Source: Cheiracanthium punctorium (lineage: Eukaryota > Arthropoda > Arachnida > Araneae > Cheiracanthiidae). Taken from it: DNA of 64,000 nt. Where the stretch lies: contig JAWZYV010001829.1 in the NCBI GenBank assembly GCA_038373885.1, positions 682,001 to 746,000 on the forward strand, written 5' to 3'. Positions 22,836 through 32,992 of this stretch are shown here, one piece after another; position 1 is the stretch's first letter; every line of letters starts with the position of its first letter. Made by a program: the position numbers and the translations under genes. The notes under the pieces were generated by a model. The model was not told where the DNA came from. It made no database searches and was given only the letters and a program-made list of their open reading frames with translations.

Positions 22836-24244
22836 AAAAAAGAAAACTTGTGGAAGGACTTTATTGTATGCGAAATACAGTATTGTCTCTGTAATCAGCT
22901 TATTGTTATAAATCAAGTTATTGCTTTTAATTTTTGAGAACTGTGAAAAGCAGATTGTGCGTCGAATTTTCAGAACTAATGAAATCTGTATTTCGCCCTG
23001 TGAACTGGACTTATTACTAGAACCTTCCATGCACACTGGACTTTTAAGCTAATGAAAACATAGTTGCCAATAAGTTCGGCTTTTCCGAAAGATTATCAAC
23101 CGCTATTTTTTAAGTGCTTTATAATGGACTTTTAAATAATTAAGATATTTCAGATTGCAGATTATACAAAAGGAAAAAGTGGTGGGTAATTTACCGGAAA
23201 ACCCGTACAAGTTGGTACCAGTGTGAATATGAGAAATAAGCGGAGTTTTTGCAGCAATATGAGTGCGTTAGGATAATATAATTATGGTTTAAACAGAAAA
23301 AAAAGCTAAGAGAAAACGAAACGTGTTATAATTATATACACAGAAAACTTAATTGAGGAAAGTAATTGAGGAAACAAGAAGAAAAAGTAACCAACCTTAA
23401 AGAAAAAGTAATTAAGGTTCACAATAAATATTGTTCTACAAATATTATAGTTCACGATTTCTCAAACTGTAATCAGTAAAGATTTCGTTTTGTACATTTT
23501 GTTTACAATAATTTTGGATATTAGGCATGAATGATCTTCATGAGTAATCATCGCAGAAAATGCGGATAGGTTATATTCAATAGAGCCATGGGGGACTTTA
23601 AAACCTAACAAAGACGTGCTACAGTCATGTTCCGTCAGTAATGTCAGTCTAACAGGTGGGCAGAAAAAAAAAAAGACTTTTTTGCAGGTAAAATTTGCAC
23701 GGTGGTCCTGCAGTATTTTCACTGATTTTTGCAATGGAGGACATGAGAAAAGATATATTTTTAAGGATTAACACTGCAGAAGTTTTAGTGCGTTGCAGCA
23801 TTTCCACATTTGCAGTTGAATGTATTTCAATGAAATTGATATTTGAAAGGTGATTTTTACTTGTAAGCACACTTCTGTTAAAATTAAATATTATTGTCCT
23901 GTCAAAACTATGTAGCGTCCTAAAAATACAGCGACAAACTTTTGAGAGAGATAGGCACATTAAAAGGAATCAGAATCGCACAGCAATGTAGAGCGAAAGT
24001 CATTTTCACACGCCGGTTATTAATCACACCACAAAGGAAAATGAAATTCTTACCATATTTTGAGAAAATTTAGTTACTTTCCGTAAAGAATACTGAACTG
24101 AAATTGATAGCTATAAATAGTATTTCATTTTAAATGCATTAAGAATAAACCATTTTCTGTCAAACTTGATAAGTTTAGTTCACTATTACTTAAACATCTT
24201 TAGCGCAGTGATTGTTGAACGGGTAGTGAAAGCAATATTTTTTA
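22836..24244. other. No recognisable gene
   Basis: Two overlapping minus-strand frames, 23649-23960 (103 codons) and 23462-23734 (90 codons), could be one frameshifted coding relic because the first ends where the second is open. I recognise no domain, and base composition is like the surroundings. Nothing else is visible. Confidence 0.35.
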
Positions 24245-24385
24245 TGAACTGACTGACTGACTGAAGTTCGGTCATAATGAAGGCCATGGCGCAGGCCGCT
24301 TTGTCTTCAATGTTGAAAGGTGGACAACATATGGTTCCATATCATGTCGTGGGGGGGGGCGAGGGCCCAGCTCAATCAAGATCAG

Positions 24386-25684
24386 TCATGAAAGCAAGAA
24401 AGCAAGGATCAGCGAGGGGCAAGAGCAAAGAGGATGGCCTTGGGCTCCTTTTGTTGCCTGTCTCAGAAGGAACATAATCGGGGGACCCAGCGACAATTTC
24501 GTTGGGTAACCGATTCCGATTACTTTAATAACGTACAGCAGAGTTGTAGATAAACTGACGGAGGGTCGAAATTGAGAGATCCCGTCTAATGACAGCATTG
24601 GTAACGAATGGGTGTCCATGATGGATGGAGCGAAGAAGGGAGCTTTGTTTTTTTTTTTGAGAAGATCAATAGAAGATTTGGCTGCAAAAGACCAGACAGA
24701 GGCAGCATATGTAGCAGTAGGTCGAATCTAGAATTTGTATAGCAGGGATTTATTATGAAAAGACAGTTGTTTGTTTCTAATGATGGGGGCAAGTGTCTGG
24801 AAAGCTCCAGACATCTTGCCACGAGCACTGTGTATATGTTTTTTCCAACATAGGATGCGGTCGATGGTTACCTCTAGATATTTGACTTGGTTTTCCAGTC
24901 GATAGGTGTTCTTTCGATAAGAATTCGAGAGGGAGCACGTCGATTGGAGAGAAAGAGAGCTTGGCACTCTTGGACGTTAAGTAGCAGCTTCCATTTCCCA
25001 AGCCAGAGAGAATATCATCAAGGTGTGCTTTAAGTTGATTGATGAGAGCAGGACCAGTGTTGGCATAGCTAATAATGGCAGCGTCATCAGCGTAGAGTGC
25101 GAAAGTGTTGGCAGGGTTTGTAGGGATGGCATTGATGAACAGGTTGAAAAGCGTTTGTCTGAGAATGGACCCCTGCGAAGCTCCACTAGAGATAGAAGAG
25201 TTGGTAGAGATGGCTTCTCGAACCCGAACGTCATCGTACCTTCGCAAACAAGGCCTGTTGGCTCAAATCTAAAGTAACATTATGCAAGCCGGATTGAGAC
25301 GTAAGTATAAAAGTTTATAGCAATATTATGATTGTGGTTGCTTATCATCAGTTTATAAAATTTATTATTTCTTGCATTTATCTTGATTTATTATTGATTA
25401 CGGATTAAATGTGACACTAAAAAGGCATTTAGAAATCGGGATTGCACCTCCAATGTTTAATACTTATATATATATAATTTTAACTTTTGTTCTGAAAATA
25501 TGTTTTTAAGCAGTGATAAATTTGATAAAATGATGATGAGTAACCATAATTTTATTTTTATTTTACAAATTTTCATTTTATACCTAAATCGGTCTACTTC
25601 GGATGACGTATTCCTCAAGACAGCAGGTCTTAGTTGCAAAGGTCACAACGCGATATGATCTGTGGTGCAGATAGCTGTTGCTGA
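24386..25684 (-). pseudogene. LINE reverse transcriptase, C-terminal palm and thumb relic
   Basis: The frame at 24777-25247 contains 'SSGASQGSILRQTLFNLFIN', the RT motif normally reading GxPQGSxLxPxLF, followed by the catalytic YADDAAI. Downstream frames carry the thumb ('KYLEVTIDRIL') and 'RNKQLSFHNKSLLYKF'. At least three frameshifts separate these pieces. The metal-binding aspartates of YADD are kept, but the P-to-A change and frame breaks make activity impossible. The section nearest the CAA insertion reads 'NSYLHHRSYRV' in another frame, which fits the segment before motif B. Confidence 0.85.
25285..25605. other. Possible small insertion within the LINE
   Basis: LINE-like coding similarity is interrupted here by about 320 bp of very AT-rich sequence. 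The 5-mer ACGTA occurs at both edges (about 25290 and 25607), which could be a target duplication or chance. No TIR is visible. Confidence 0.3.
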
Positions 25685-25691
25685 GGTGGAC

Positions 25692-26114
25692 CAACACCTC
25701 CTACATACAGAAAGCCTGACAACTGAAACTTTCAGGTCATCATTAGGCCTCCAAATAATGACGTCATCACAGTTTTAATTTCACAAAGTAAAATTATTTA
25801 AAATTTCTGGTGGATGCTACAAATATTAGAAAATATCTTAAATAAAGAAATAAAATTAAAATACCTGTCTCATACAAAATTATTTATTTCGATCTATTTC
25901 CTTATCATATTATCTAATTCTTTACAACTGCCATTTTTCATAAAATTATATTTTTTATCTCAAATTATTAAAATACTGTTATAAATGAGTAAATTCACCA
26001 GAAACTTTGTACAGTTTTATTTATGAAAGTAAAACTTTTAAGTGTGGGTCGATTGATGTCGTTAAAGCTTGGTGACGTGGAAGTTGTTGGGCTTTCTTTA
26101 TCTAGGAGATGTTG
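25692..26114. mobile_element. Complete copy of family CAA (423 bp) inserted in the LINE
   Basis: It starts CAACACCTCCTACATACAG and ends CTTTATCTAGGAGATGTTG, with an inverted repeat extending for about 150 bp. The exact 7-mer GGTGGAC flanks it at 25685-25691 and 26115-26121. Removing the element and one GGTGGAC joins the LINE reading from '..FPDA' on the right to '..SYLHHRS..' on the left, an empty-site argument for both borders and for a 7-bp duplication. No coding capacity of its own. Confidence 0.9.
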
Positions 26115-26120
26115 GGTGGA

Positions 26121-26585
26121 CTGTTGCATCAGGGAAGTTGAGGTGAATGAGTTTGTATATTATTCTAATATGCCAAACTTTGTCAAACGCTTTCTGAAGA
26201 AGGAGAAGCATGGCAGTGTGATTTTTGTTTGGAAGATTGGTGGTTAGTGTCTCAACAACTCGATGCAGGTGATGAACAGTCGAGTGTTCAGGGCGGAAGC
26301 CAAACTGCTCAGGAAGCAGAATATTGTTTGAGAAGATGTGGTCATTGCTTCTATTAAGTATGATACGCTCAGCAATCTTGCTGAGGTTGCTAAGTAGACT
26401 GATAGGGTGGTAAGCTTTCGCAGAAGAAAGAGCCAGTCACGGTTTTGGAATCGGTACCACCGTAGCCAATTTCCAAGCAGAAGGAAGTAGCCGGTTTTGA
26501 GAATGGCGTTAATGATGCTAGTAATTTCAAAAAGAGTGTTGACTGGGATGTTTTTAAGCATTTAATTTGAAAAGGAGTCTAGACC
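26121..26585 (-). pseudogene. LINE reverse transcriptase, N-terminal palm relic
   Basis: Reading across two frames on the minus strand gives 'IINAILKTGY', a proline-poor 'WLRWYR' stretch where WKxAxVxPI is expected, and 'EQFGFRPEHSTVHHLHR' (motif 2a). 'KAFDKVWH' (motif A with the catalytic aspartate) follows near 26190. The order and spacing are those of LINE RTs. Frameshifts split it, and the CAA copy follows directly. Confidence 0.8.
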
Positions 26586-26586
26586 T

Positions 26587-26587
<1 letters not shown>

Positions 26588-26625
<38 letters not shown>
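26588..26625. repeat. T38 homopolymer inside the LINE
   Basis: An uninterrupted run of 38 T on the plus strand sits between the linker and RT parts of the LINE, where coding sequence would be expected. It may be the A-tail of a lost retroposed insert or slippage expansion. Confidence 0.85.
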
Positions 26626-26626
<1 letters not shown>

Positions 26627-26759
26627 TTATTCTTGGACTTAAGAATGGTGTAGATAACTTTAGTCGGGGAGGCAGGGCAGATGCAATGCCGCGGTGGCTG
26701 AAGGAAAAAATGATAGACAGTGCTATGTACATGAAAGACCTAATAAGGAGAAGAATTAT

Positions 26760-27206
26760 TCATATTGTTTGCAAATTGAGTCTTATAGCTATTCTCAAGA
26801 AGGTTGGCTTATCCTTGGTTTTGGAAATAAGTACAAGTACCAGACTTAAGAGGTGGCATGTCTTGGACTTACCCCGTATGCGTTTAATTGCCTTCCAAAT
26901 AGACCCATCTTCCGGTGCAAGAGATGTGATGTACCGAGTCCACTGTTCATTTCTGAATTCATTGATAGCAGTCTTGACAGCTGAACACAGATGGTAGGCT
27001 GACCGGACCAAGGGATTCCGATTGCGTTGGTAAAGCTTCCTGGTGTTGTTGCGTGCACAAATATGGGCACGGATGCGAAGTGGGAGCTTGAAGTTTTCAT
27101 GTAAAGGGGCAAGCTTAGAGCTAGCCTTGTGAGCAGCATTGAAGTTCTCTGTCAGACGAACTATTTCAGTGTCTATAGCTGCGTGAGCGTTAAGGTGCTT
27201 GAACAT
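26760..27206 (-). pseudogene. LINE linker region between endonuclease and RT
   Basis: A 148-codon open stretch contains 'EDGSIWKAIKRIRGKSKT' near its C-terminus, the W-x-x-I/L-K-x-L/I-x-G segment that precedes the RT domain in Jockey/CR1-like ORF2 proteins. It abuts the endonuclease frame at 27207 through a stop. No catalytic residues belong to this part. Confidence 0.75.
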
Positions 27207-27790
27207 CTAAGGATTGTTTCTTAGATGCTCAGTAAACTTGCACCAATCAGTCTTCAGAAAAGGTCGGTCCCATGGTCGCTCATGCAAAAGGTAGACTTCA
27301 TATGTGACAGTGTTGTGGTCAGATGTGAAACAGTGTAGAACTAAACACGGGAAAATAACAGGGAAGCTGTTCGTAATGGCCAAATCAATAGTGGTGGAAA
27401 CGGGATTGCCGTTGTGATGACATTCATGGGTCGGACTGGCCGGAACAGCAAGCTTGAGATGATCCGTGATGATTAGTTTGAGGAGTGCACGGCCCCTTTC
27501 ACAATTATAATGTTCGTTCCACGCATAGTAGTTGGCATTGAGGTCACCTGCGATGAAGTTCTTGGGACATCTCTGTAGAATAGTTTTGACATCAAAGACG
27601 GGAAAAGATTCATGACATCGCACGCAAGCCGAGGAGATCATGATGTCTTCATTAGATCCGTGGACAACGACGGAAGTGGTTTCAAGTGATGTAAGAGAGA
27701 AAGGAGTCACACGAGAGTGGGGAATACTGCTCCTTATGGACGTAGCGGCGCCATCGGTAATTCGTCCCTTCAGAGTGTTTGAAGAAACAT
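27207..27790 (-). pseudogene. LINE endonuclease (exonuclease/endonuclease/phosphatase fold) relic
   Basis: The minus-strand frame carries 'GGAAT.IR.SIPH' near the 5' end (about 27750), 'FIAGDLNANYYAWN' in the middle and 'TSDHNTVTYEV' near the C-terminus. These match the family's GDFNAHH..W and SDH catalytic signatures, which nick target DNA to prime reverse transcription. Both the aspartate/asparagine pair and the SDH triad member are kept. The N-terminal third with its catalytic glutamate is missing, so the domain is truncated and dead. Confidence 0.85.
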
Positions 27791-28387
27791 GAACTTAAAA
27801 ATATATTTTAAAAATTAATTGTTTAAAAAAGTGGTTAATTTTATTCCGTATAGATTATATTCGAATATGATTATTTGGTTTGATTTAATTGTACCATTAT
27901 ATTGCATCCCAGAAGTTTGTATAATTATGATACAGGCAAATAATTTCAAGAAACATTCTAAAAAATAAATAGATTATAAAAAGCAGTCCTGGAAAAGAAT
28001 CACTTACGTTGATTACTTTGAAATTAAAACTAGGAAGTCATAGCTCTTTATTACGTCAGTATTTAATATTTCTTTTCACAGGACGAGCTGTTTAAAAAAT
28101 TAATAAATAAAAAAGGGGGGGGTGTTCATTTCGAATGCAATAGTAACAATTTTTGCTGCTTTGATTTAACTTATTTGTTTTTTAAGGGGTTTTTAGAAGC
28201 AGCTTGAGAAGTTACCTCTTTTTCGGTCAGTCGGGGGATTATTTAAACCTTTTGATTCGAATTTATTTGATTTATTTGAATTTGTGGTTCACCCCACAAT
28301 TCGCCGGCTGTGAATTTGCAGTATTTTTCCTTAATCGGAAAATTCTCCATAAAGGAAAACAATATTCTTGTCCCACAGGAAATGGTG
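27791..28387. other. No gene seen
   Basis: AT-rich DNA. At 28288-28325 'caccccacaattcgccggc' is a diverged neighbour of the TIR repeat that begins at 28388. No coding signal. Confidence 0.5.
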
Positions 28388-29026
28388 TCCCCTACAATTC
28401 GCCGACTGTGAATTCGCCGACATGGTATCGAAAAATGAAACAATATTAAGACAGTGAAAAATGTGAAAGCTCACTTGTTGATCCAACTTAGTGGATGTCA
28501 AAGTTGGGAGAATTCATCGGAATTTATTAAAAACTGTTGGAACTTGTGTTTCATTATTGATTATTGCACTAGAGTGCTGTTAATTTTTCTCTTGTCTTCC
28601 GGATCAATTTTTGTTTTTCTCTCCGTATTTCTAATTTTGGCATTAACTAGGCTATCGATTTTACGCATAAGTCGCCAAAGAATGAAAAATCGTCATGGGC
28701 GGCAAATATCCAAGCTGTTATAAGATATAATATGAAATGAAACAGTTTATAAAAGTAATAAATACGCAGCTTTAGTAGTGGCGACTCCTTAGTCACTTTT
28801 CAGATTTTAGCCACGATAGTTAGACCAATCCTAGCAATTCAAAGCAAACGAAAAGTAATACGATTAGACAAAATAGAATTATTAGCACTATAGTGCTAAG
28901 AACTACTCCCACCTTCGGCAATCATCTCACTAGATAAATGAGAGAGGATAATCCCGAAAAAAGTTCTAAAAGAGAAATTTGGAAATGTCGGCGAATTCTC
29001 AGTCGGCGAGTTGTAGGGGACACAGA
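28388..29026. repeat. Inverted-repeat unit, ends GTGTCCCCTACAAYTCGCC
   Basis: The left block 'gtgtcccctacaattcgccg' continues as 'actgtgaattcgccgacat' and is matched in reverse at 28985-29026 ('gtcggcgaattctcagtcgg', 'cgagttgtaggggacac'). The terminal ~40 bp are about 90% alike by eye. Flanking 8-mers aggaaatg-like and agaatttg are only partly alike. The interior at 28675-28712 contains a module shared with the 0.9-kb arms at 5.9 and 10.9 kb. It may be a non-autonomous TIR element; superfamily unknown. Confidence 0.5.
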
Positions 29027-29250
29027 ATTTGTGTCATTTTGAAAATAATTTAGTTTCCTTCCTCGTGATGAAAACGCAAAATAAATTATTCTCTTTATAT
29101 TATCAGCTGTTAGCGTGACCAATCTCAAGTAACGTAAGTTAATTTGCACGAAAAGTAAAAGAAGAATAAAAAAAACACATTTAAACAATGCATTCTAAAT
29201 TTAAAAAAATCGTATAAAAACTTCGCTTATAATTCATGAAAGAGGCGGAG

Positions 29251-29292
29251 CTTCTCAGTCAAGGTAGGGTTCAACCTACCTTGACTGAGAAG
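29251..29292. repeat. Palindrome with 18-bp arms and 6-bp loop
   Basis: CTTCTCAGTCAAGGTAGG (29251-29268) is exactly reversed at 29275-29292, separated by GTTCAA. Not followed by a T-run, and no transcription unit is evident, so I do not call it a terminator. Confidence 0.85.
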
Positions 29293-29397
29293 TACCCTAG
29301 CGGTTAGTTTTAGAATAATACAGTAAAACTAACTTTATAGTTATCCCCCACCCTTCCCCCCAATAATAAAAGATAGAAATGGGAAAATTCACACATA

Positions 29398-29402
<5 letters not shown>

Positions 29403-29454
<52 letters not shown>
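29403..29454. repeat. (TA)n(GA)n microsatellite
   Basis: About 16 TA dinucleotides pass directly into 10 GA dinucleotides. A compound dinucleotide repeat. Confidence 0.95.
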
Positions 29455-29455
<1 letters not shown>

Positions 29456-30358
29456 GTTTATGTAGAATGTACTGCTTAAATCTGCATTTTTGTACTTCTT
29501 TTTCATCTAAATTATCTTACTTTAGTTAGATTGTATATATTAACACAGTTCATAATGCAAATAGAATAATTTATTTTAAAAGTAGACGTCATGTTTTCAT
29601 TACGAGATCGGAAACTTAAGATTAAATTATTTTACAAATGCCAGAAATAAAATAAATAACATAAACTCGAAGCGAAAGACTTAATTAATCTCAAGCTGAC
29701 GGGGAAAGAGAAAACGTCCGAAGTTGCGTCCAAAGAGCCTTTGAAAATACAAATAAGTAAGTAAAATCTAAACAAAAGAAAAAAATTTTACAATACTTTT
29801 TCGTCGTTTCTTTCTAGAAATAACACTTCCTCTGTAAAGAAACATTAATTACTGACGTAATTAAGTGCTCTTGTCTTCATTCTGTTAATGAGCCGTGACT
29901 TTCCAGTTTTAACTACAAAGTAACCAACGCAAATGTTCTTTTTTTACAGGTCAGCCTTTTGTAATTATTAGAATGTTTCTTAAAACTATTTACCGGAATC
30001 AGTTCAACTATATCCTCTGTCAAGCAGTATGAAAGTACAAGTATTAAATCTAATAGCAGCAATCGTATTTACGAAAATAATGCATATTCATAAAAAATAT
30101 AATAAATTTTGTGTATATGTGGGTTTTTTCACCTTGTGAAGCTTTGAGTGCACCCTCTCAAAAAATTATCAAGTGCATGTCGAATTTCCTAAGTCAGTTT
30201 TAAATTTAAAATATTACTCTCCGTAAAAATGAATCATGTCATATATAAAAATAACTTCTCATATTTCTTTCTAGCGCAATGTTTTTCCAAAACTTAATAG
30301 TTACTGAGAAAACTAGGATACAAATTTGGCTGTCAATGGAATAATTTTTTGAGTGGGT
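29455..30358. other. No gene seen
   Basis: AT-rich sequence without a coding frame, RNA gene or element that I can delimit. Confidence 0.55.
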
Positions 30359-30365
30359 GTACAAG

Positions 30366-30795
30366 CAACACCTCCTGGATAAAGAAAGCCTAACAACTCC
30401 TACGTCACCACGCATTAACGTCATCATTTGGCCTACGCTTAAATGTTTTATTTTTACAAAATAAAAGTATAAAAAGTTTCTGGTGAATTTACTCATGAAT
30501 AACAAAATTTTAATAATTTGAGAGAAAAAATATAGTTTTCTATCAAATGGCAGTTTTTAACCATGACTAATTAGATAACATGGTAAGGAAATAGATCGGA
30601 ATGAACAATTTTCTATGAGAAAGGAATTTATTTTTAATTTTTAATTTAAGATATTTTCTAATACTTCTAGCATTCACCAGAAATTTTAAATAGTTTTACT
30701 TTGTGAAAGTAAAACTGTGATGACGTCATTACTTGAAATCCTAGTGATGACGTCAAAGTTTCAGTTGTTAGGCTTTCTATATGTAGGAGGTGTTG
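30366..30795. mobile_element. Complete copy of family CAA (430 bp)
   Basis: It starts CAACACCTCCTGGATAAAG and ends ATGTAGGAGGTGTTG, with long inverted ends including GTGATGACGTCAT. The 5' flank is GTACAAG (30359-30365). The 3' flank begins GTAC and is then interrupted by the hAT element at 30800-31342. Past that element the sequence GTACAAG is restored (31347-31353). Both copies of the 7-bp duplication are therefore exact. Confidence 0.9.
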
Positions 30796-30799
30796 GTAC

Positions 30800-31342
30800 T
30801 AGAGATGAGTTCGGGCTCATTTTTTGAAGCCCGAGCCCGAGGACTTTTCATCCGAGCCCGCCCGAGCAATATTATTTAAGTCGGAGCCCGAGCCCGAAAT
30901 TTCAGTTAAGATTTTTAAAAAATTCAATTACTTCATTGATAGAATACAATAAATTTTGCAGTTTGTGCAAATTAAAGACAAATATAGTTGCAAACTCCGA
31001 ATGCACTCTCTAATTTTTTGTATCCGTCCTTTATCAAAAAATGTCGGATCTCATGACTAATTAAGGAATATAAACCGCCGTTCTAAAATACCCAAAGAGC
31101 TTCATGCACCTTCTAGGCGCCCGTGCCGCTATTTTTATTTGTTTATTTATTTATTTTTCTTTTATAAGTACTTTTATTTTCCTCATGAATCACTTTTCAG
31201 AATCTATTTCAAGCAGTATGTTCAATAAAGGAGAAATTTTTCATGAGCCCGAGCCCGAACACAATTGTGAATTACAGAGCCCGAGCCCGGTTCGGGCCCG
31301 GGCTCGGGCTTTCGGGCTCGGGCTGAGCCCGTCTCATCTCTA
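30800..31342. mobile_element. Non-autonomous hAT element (543 bp), copy 1
   Basis: The left end TAGAGATGAGTTCGGGCTCA is inverted on the right as TGAGCCCGTCTCATCTCTA. The exact 8-mer GTTGGTAC flanks it (30792-30799 and 31343-31350). Sub-terminal regions are tandem GCCCGA / TCGGGC hexamers, which give a strongly structured GC-rich end on an AT-rich body. A second copy lies at 41022-41723. It inserted across the junction between the CAA copy and that copy's 3' duplication. Non-coding. Confidence 0.92.
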
Positions 31343-31353
31343 GTTGGTACAAG

Positions 31354-32293
31354 TAACTATTCTTGTACATCCTCTGGAAAAAGACAGTCGAGTATAAGAG
31401 AAATTTCCTATTTTGGCTTTGAAATTATTTGATTAAATTTTGAAAAACACATTACACTCGACAGAAATATGAAAACTTATAATTATACATAATTTAATTC
31501 ATGTTTTAGATAGATAATTTGTAGTATACAAATGAATATTGTAAAACAGTTTTTGTAGATGATTAAATCTGTAACTAAAACATGATTACTATTTATTTAT
31601 TTATTTTTCATTTGTATTTGCTGGTTTAACAATATCGATTCCGTGCAAAGAACGGATACTTCAGCTAGTTATTAATAAAAGTTGCTTGTGTAATATTAAA
31701 ATGAAGGACTTATAATTAAGATTAAGAGATCTTACCTATGTGTTAAATTTACATTATATTTAAAGCGAATATTTAATTTGTTTGTCAACAGAGTGAAAAT
31801 GATGCATTAAAAGTGCGCAGAATAGCATTACCAGGTTCTTAAGTAATGATAAAGAAAAAATATGAATAACGTTAAATAGTATAATATTAATGCTCATTTT
31901 GTTTATGATCAAACTATTGATTTTAGGTAGTGGAATTCCATTGACTTGAAAGTTTTAAAAGTAACATTTATACATAAGCAGTGTTACCTCTATATCTCGA
32001 ATAAACGCGTTTCTGCTCACAAACATACCCTTTTTTCGATTTCACTGGTCAACTTCGTATCTCGATTTCTTTTGTTCTACGCGACACTACCAATTACTGT
32101 ACTGTGCCTCCGCAGTCGTACTTGAATACTCACTACCTCACTTCATATTTGCCTGACAAGCAGTCAGGCTTGCAGGATTTCTATCTATATTTATATTGTG
32201 TACTGTAGTTATAAATTAAAAATTTATTTAAGTAAATGCATTTTTAAATTTCTGGTCGTTTGCTAATTTAGGGGAAATGGATTACATATTATA
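31354..32293. other. No gene; single pogo/Tigger-like end
   Basis: At 31980-32006 'cagtgttacctctatatctc' resembles a pogo/Tigger-type terminal repeat, but no inverted partner is found nearby. Otherwise AT-rich and featureless. Confidence 0.4.
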
Positions 32294-32530
32294 CACTGTC
32301 TACCAATAAGTATTTGGACACCTGTGATGGAAAAGAAAAACTATATTCAAAATCAATAGTTGGTAGAGCCTCCACGAGAGGCAATTACAGCGTGAACCCT
32401 CCGGGGCGGGTAGTGCACCCCTTAATTTGGCGATCCAACTCGTCCCAGAGATTCTCGATAGGGTCAGGGACCTCAGGACCGCAGATATCGTCATTTGCAT
32501 AGGTGTCCAAATACTTATTGGTAGACAGTG
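32294..32530 (-). mobile_element. Tc1-type deletion derivative (237 bp)
   Basis: Perfect 30-bp inverted ends begin CACTGTCTACCAATAAGTAT. TA dinucleotides flank both sides (32292-32293, 32531-32532), the Tc1/mariner signature. The minus-strand interior encodes 'PDPIENLWDELDRQIKG', the C-terminal end of a Tc1 transposase with the conserved PIENLW motif. The third catalytic acidic residue normally lies just upstream of this motif. The first two-thirds of the gene are deleted and the remaining frame stops soon after. Perfect TIRs suggest recent mobilisation in trans. Confidence 0.92.
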
Positions 32531-32779
32531 TATGTATTGATTCTTGTACTGCAAACATGGAATATAAGAATGGTTCTAATTATCCCTTTTTGAGGTCAAA
32601 TTCAGGATATTTCAATACCTTGGAGATATATTGGTTTTTTCCATGTTTTTAAATAAATTTGCTTTACATTTAAAAGTTAAATAGAGTATAAGACGTATAT
32701 CATAGTTATTGAACTTCCTTTTAAAATTTATCAAGGGAAAATATTTGTTATTTGTTGCAGTTTTCTGTTAAGGTAAAGC

Positions 32780-32992
32780 TACTCGTGGGCTAACTGCCTA
32801 AAGAAGAATGCCTTGTTCGAGGACTTTTTGAGTGGTTCTATCGCGTATTCACGTCATATCTAGAGAAAACCGCCCAAAACTGCGGATAGTTAAGTTCGAT
32901 GGCCCTGCAATAGTCCCGAAACCGAGACCTTCACTCTTCGGCCATCCACCATGTTTAGTCTACACCCAGCCATGGTAGAACGAAATGTAGGT
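32780..32992 (-). mobile_element. tRNA-derived SINE copy
   Basis: On the minus strand a tRNA-like head ('catggctgggtgtagactaa', then 'ggtttcgggactatt') is followed by 'cagttttgggcggttttctc', 'atgacgtgaatacgcg' and 'agaaccactcaaaaagtcc'. The same order occurs at 52315-52716. The tail beyond 32800 is diverged. No flanking duplication is clear. Confidence 0.65.

Larger units (their letters stand above)
24245..27790 (-). mobile_element. Decayed non-LTR retrotransposon (Jockey/CR1-like LINE)
   Basis: On the minus strand the fragments occur in LINE order: apurinic-type endonuclease (27790-27207), linker (27206-26760), RT fingers/palm (26585-26121) and RT palm/thumb (25640-24386). A 3' end lies near 24250, where TGAC/GTCA repeats four times. 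The 5' part, including any ORF1, is absent, as in ordinary 5' truncation. Every domain is broken by frameshifts or stops. It was later split by a CAA copy at 25692-26114, possibly by another insertion at about 25285-25605, and by a 38-base T-run. The clade is inferred from motif style only. Confidence 0.85.

Noticed and set aside
23462..23960. Two overlapping minus-strand frames as one frameshifted gene
   Set aside because: Suggestive overlap but no motif and no element borders; a protein profile search of both frames would decide.
24277..24477. Plus-strand 66-codon frame
   Set aside because: Antisense to the LINE 3' region; no independent support.
29251..29292. Intrinsic transcription terminator
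   Set aside because: Strong hairpin but no T-run and the context is eukaryotic; kept only as a palindrome.
29403..29454. CRISPR-like or satellite array
   Set aside because: Simple dinucleotide microsatellite; no spaced repeats anywhere in the window resemble a CRISPR array.
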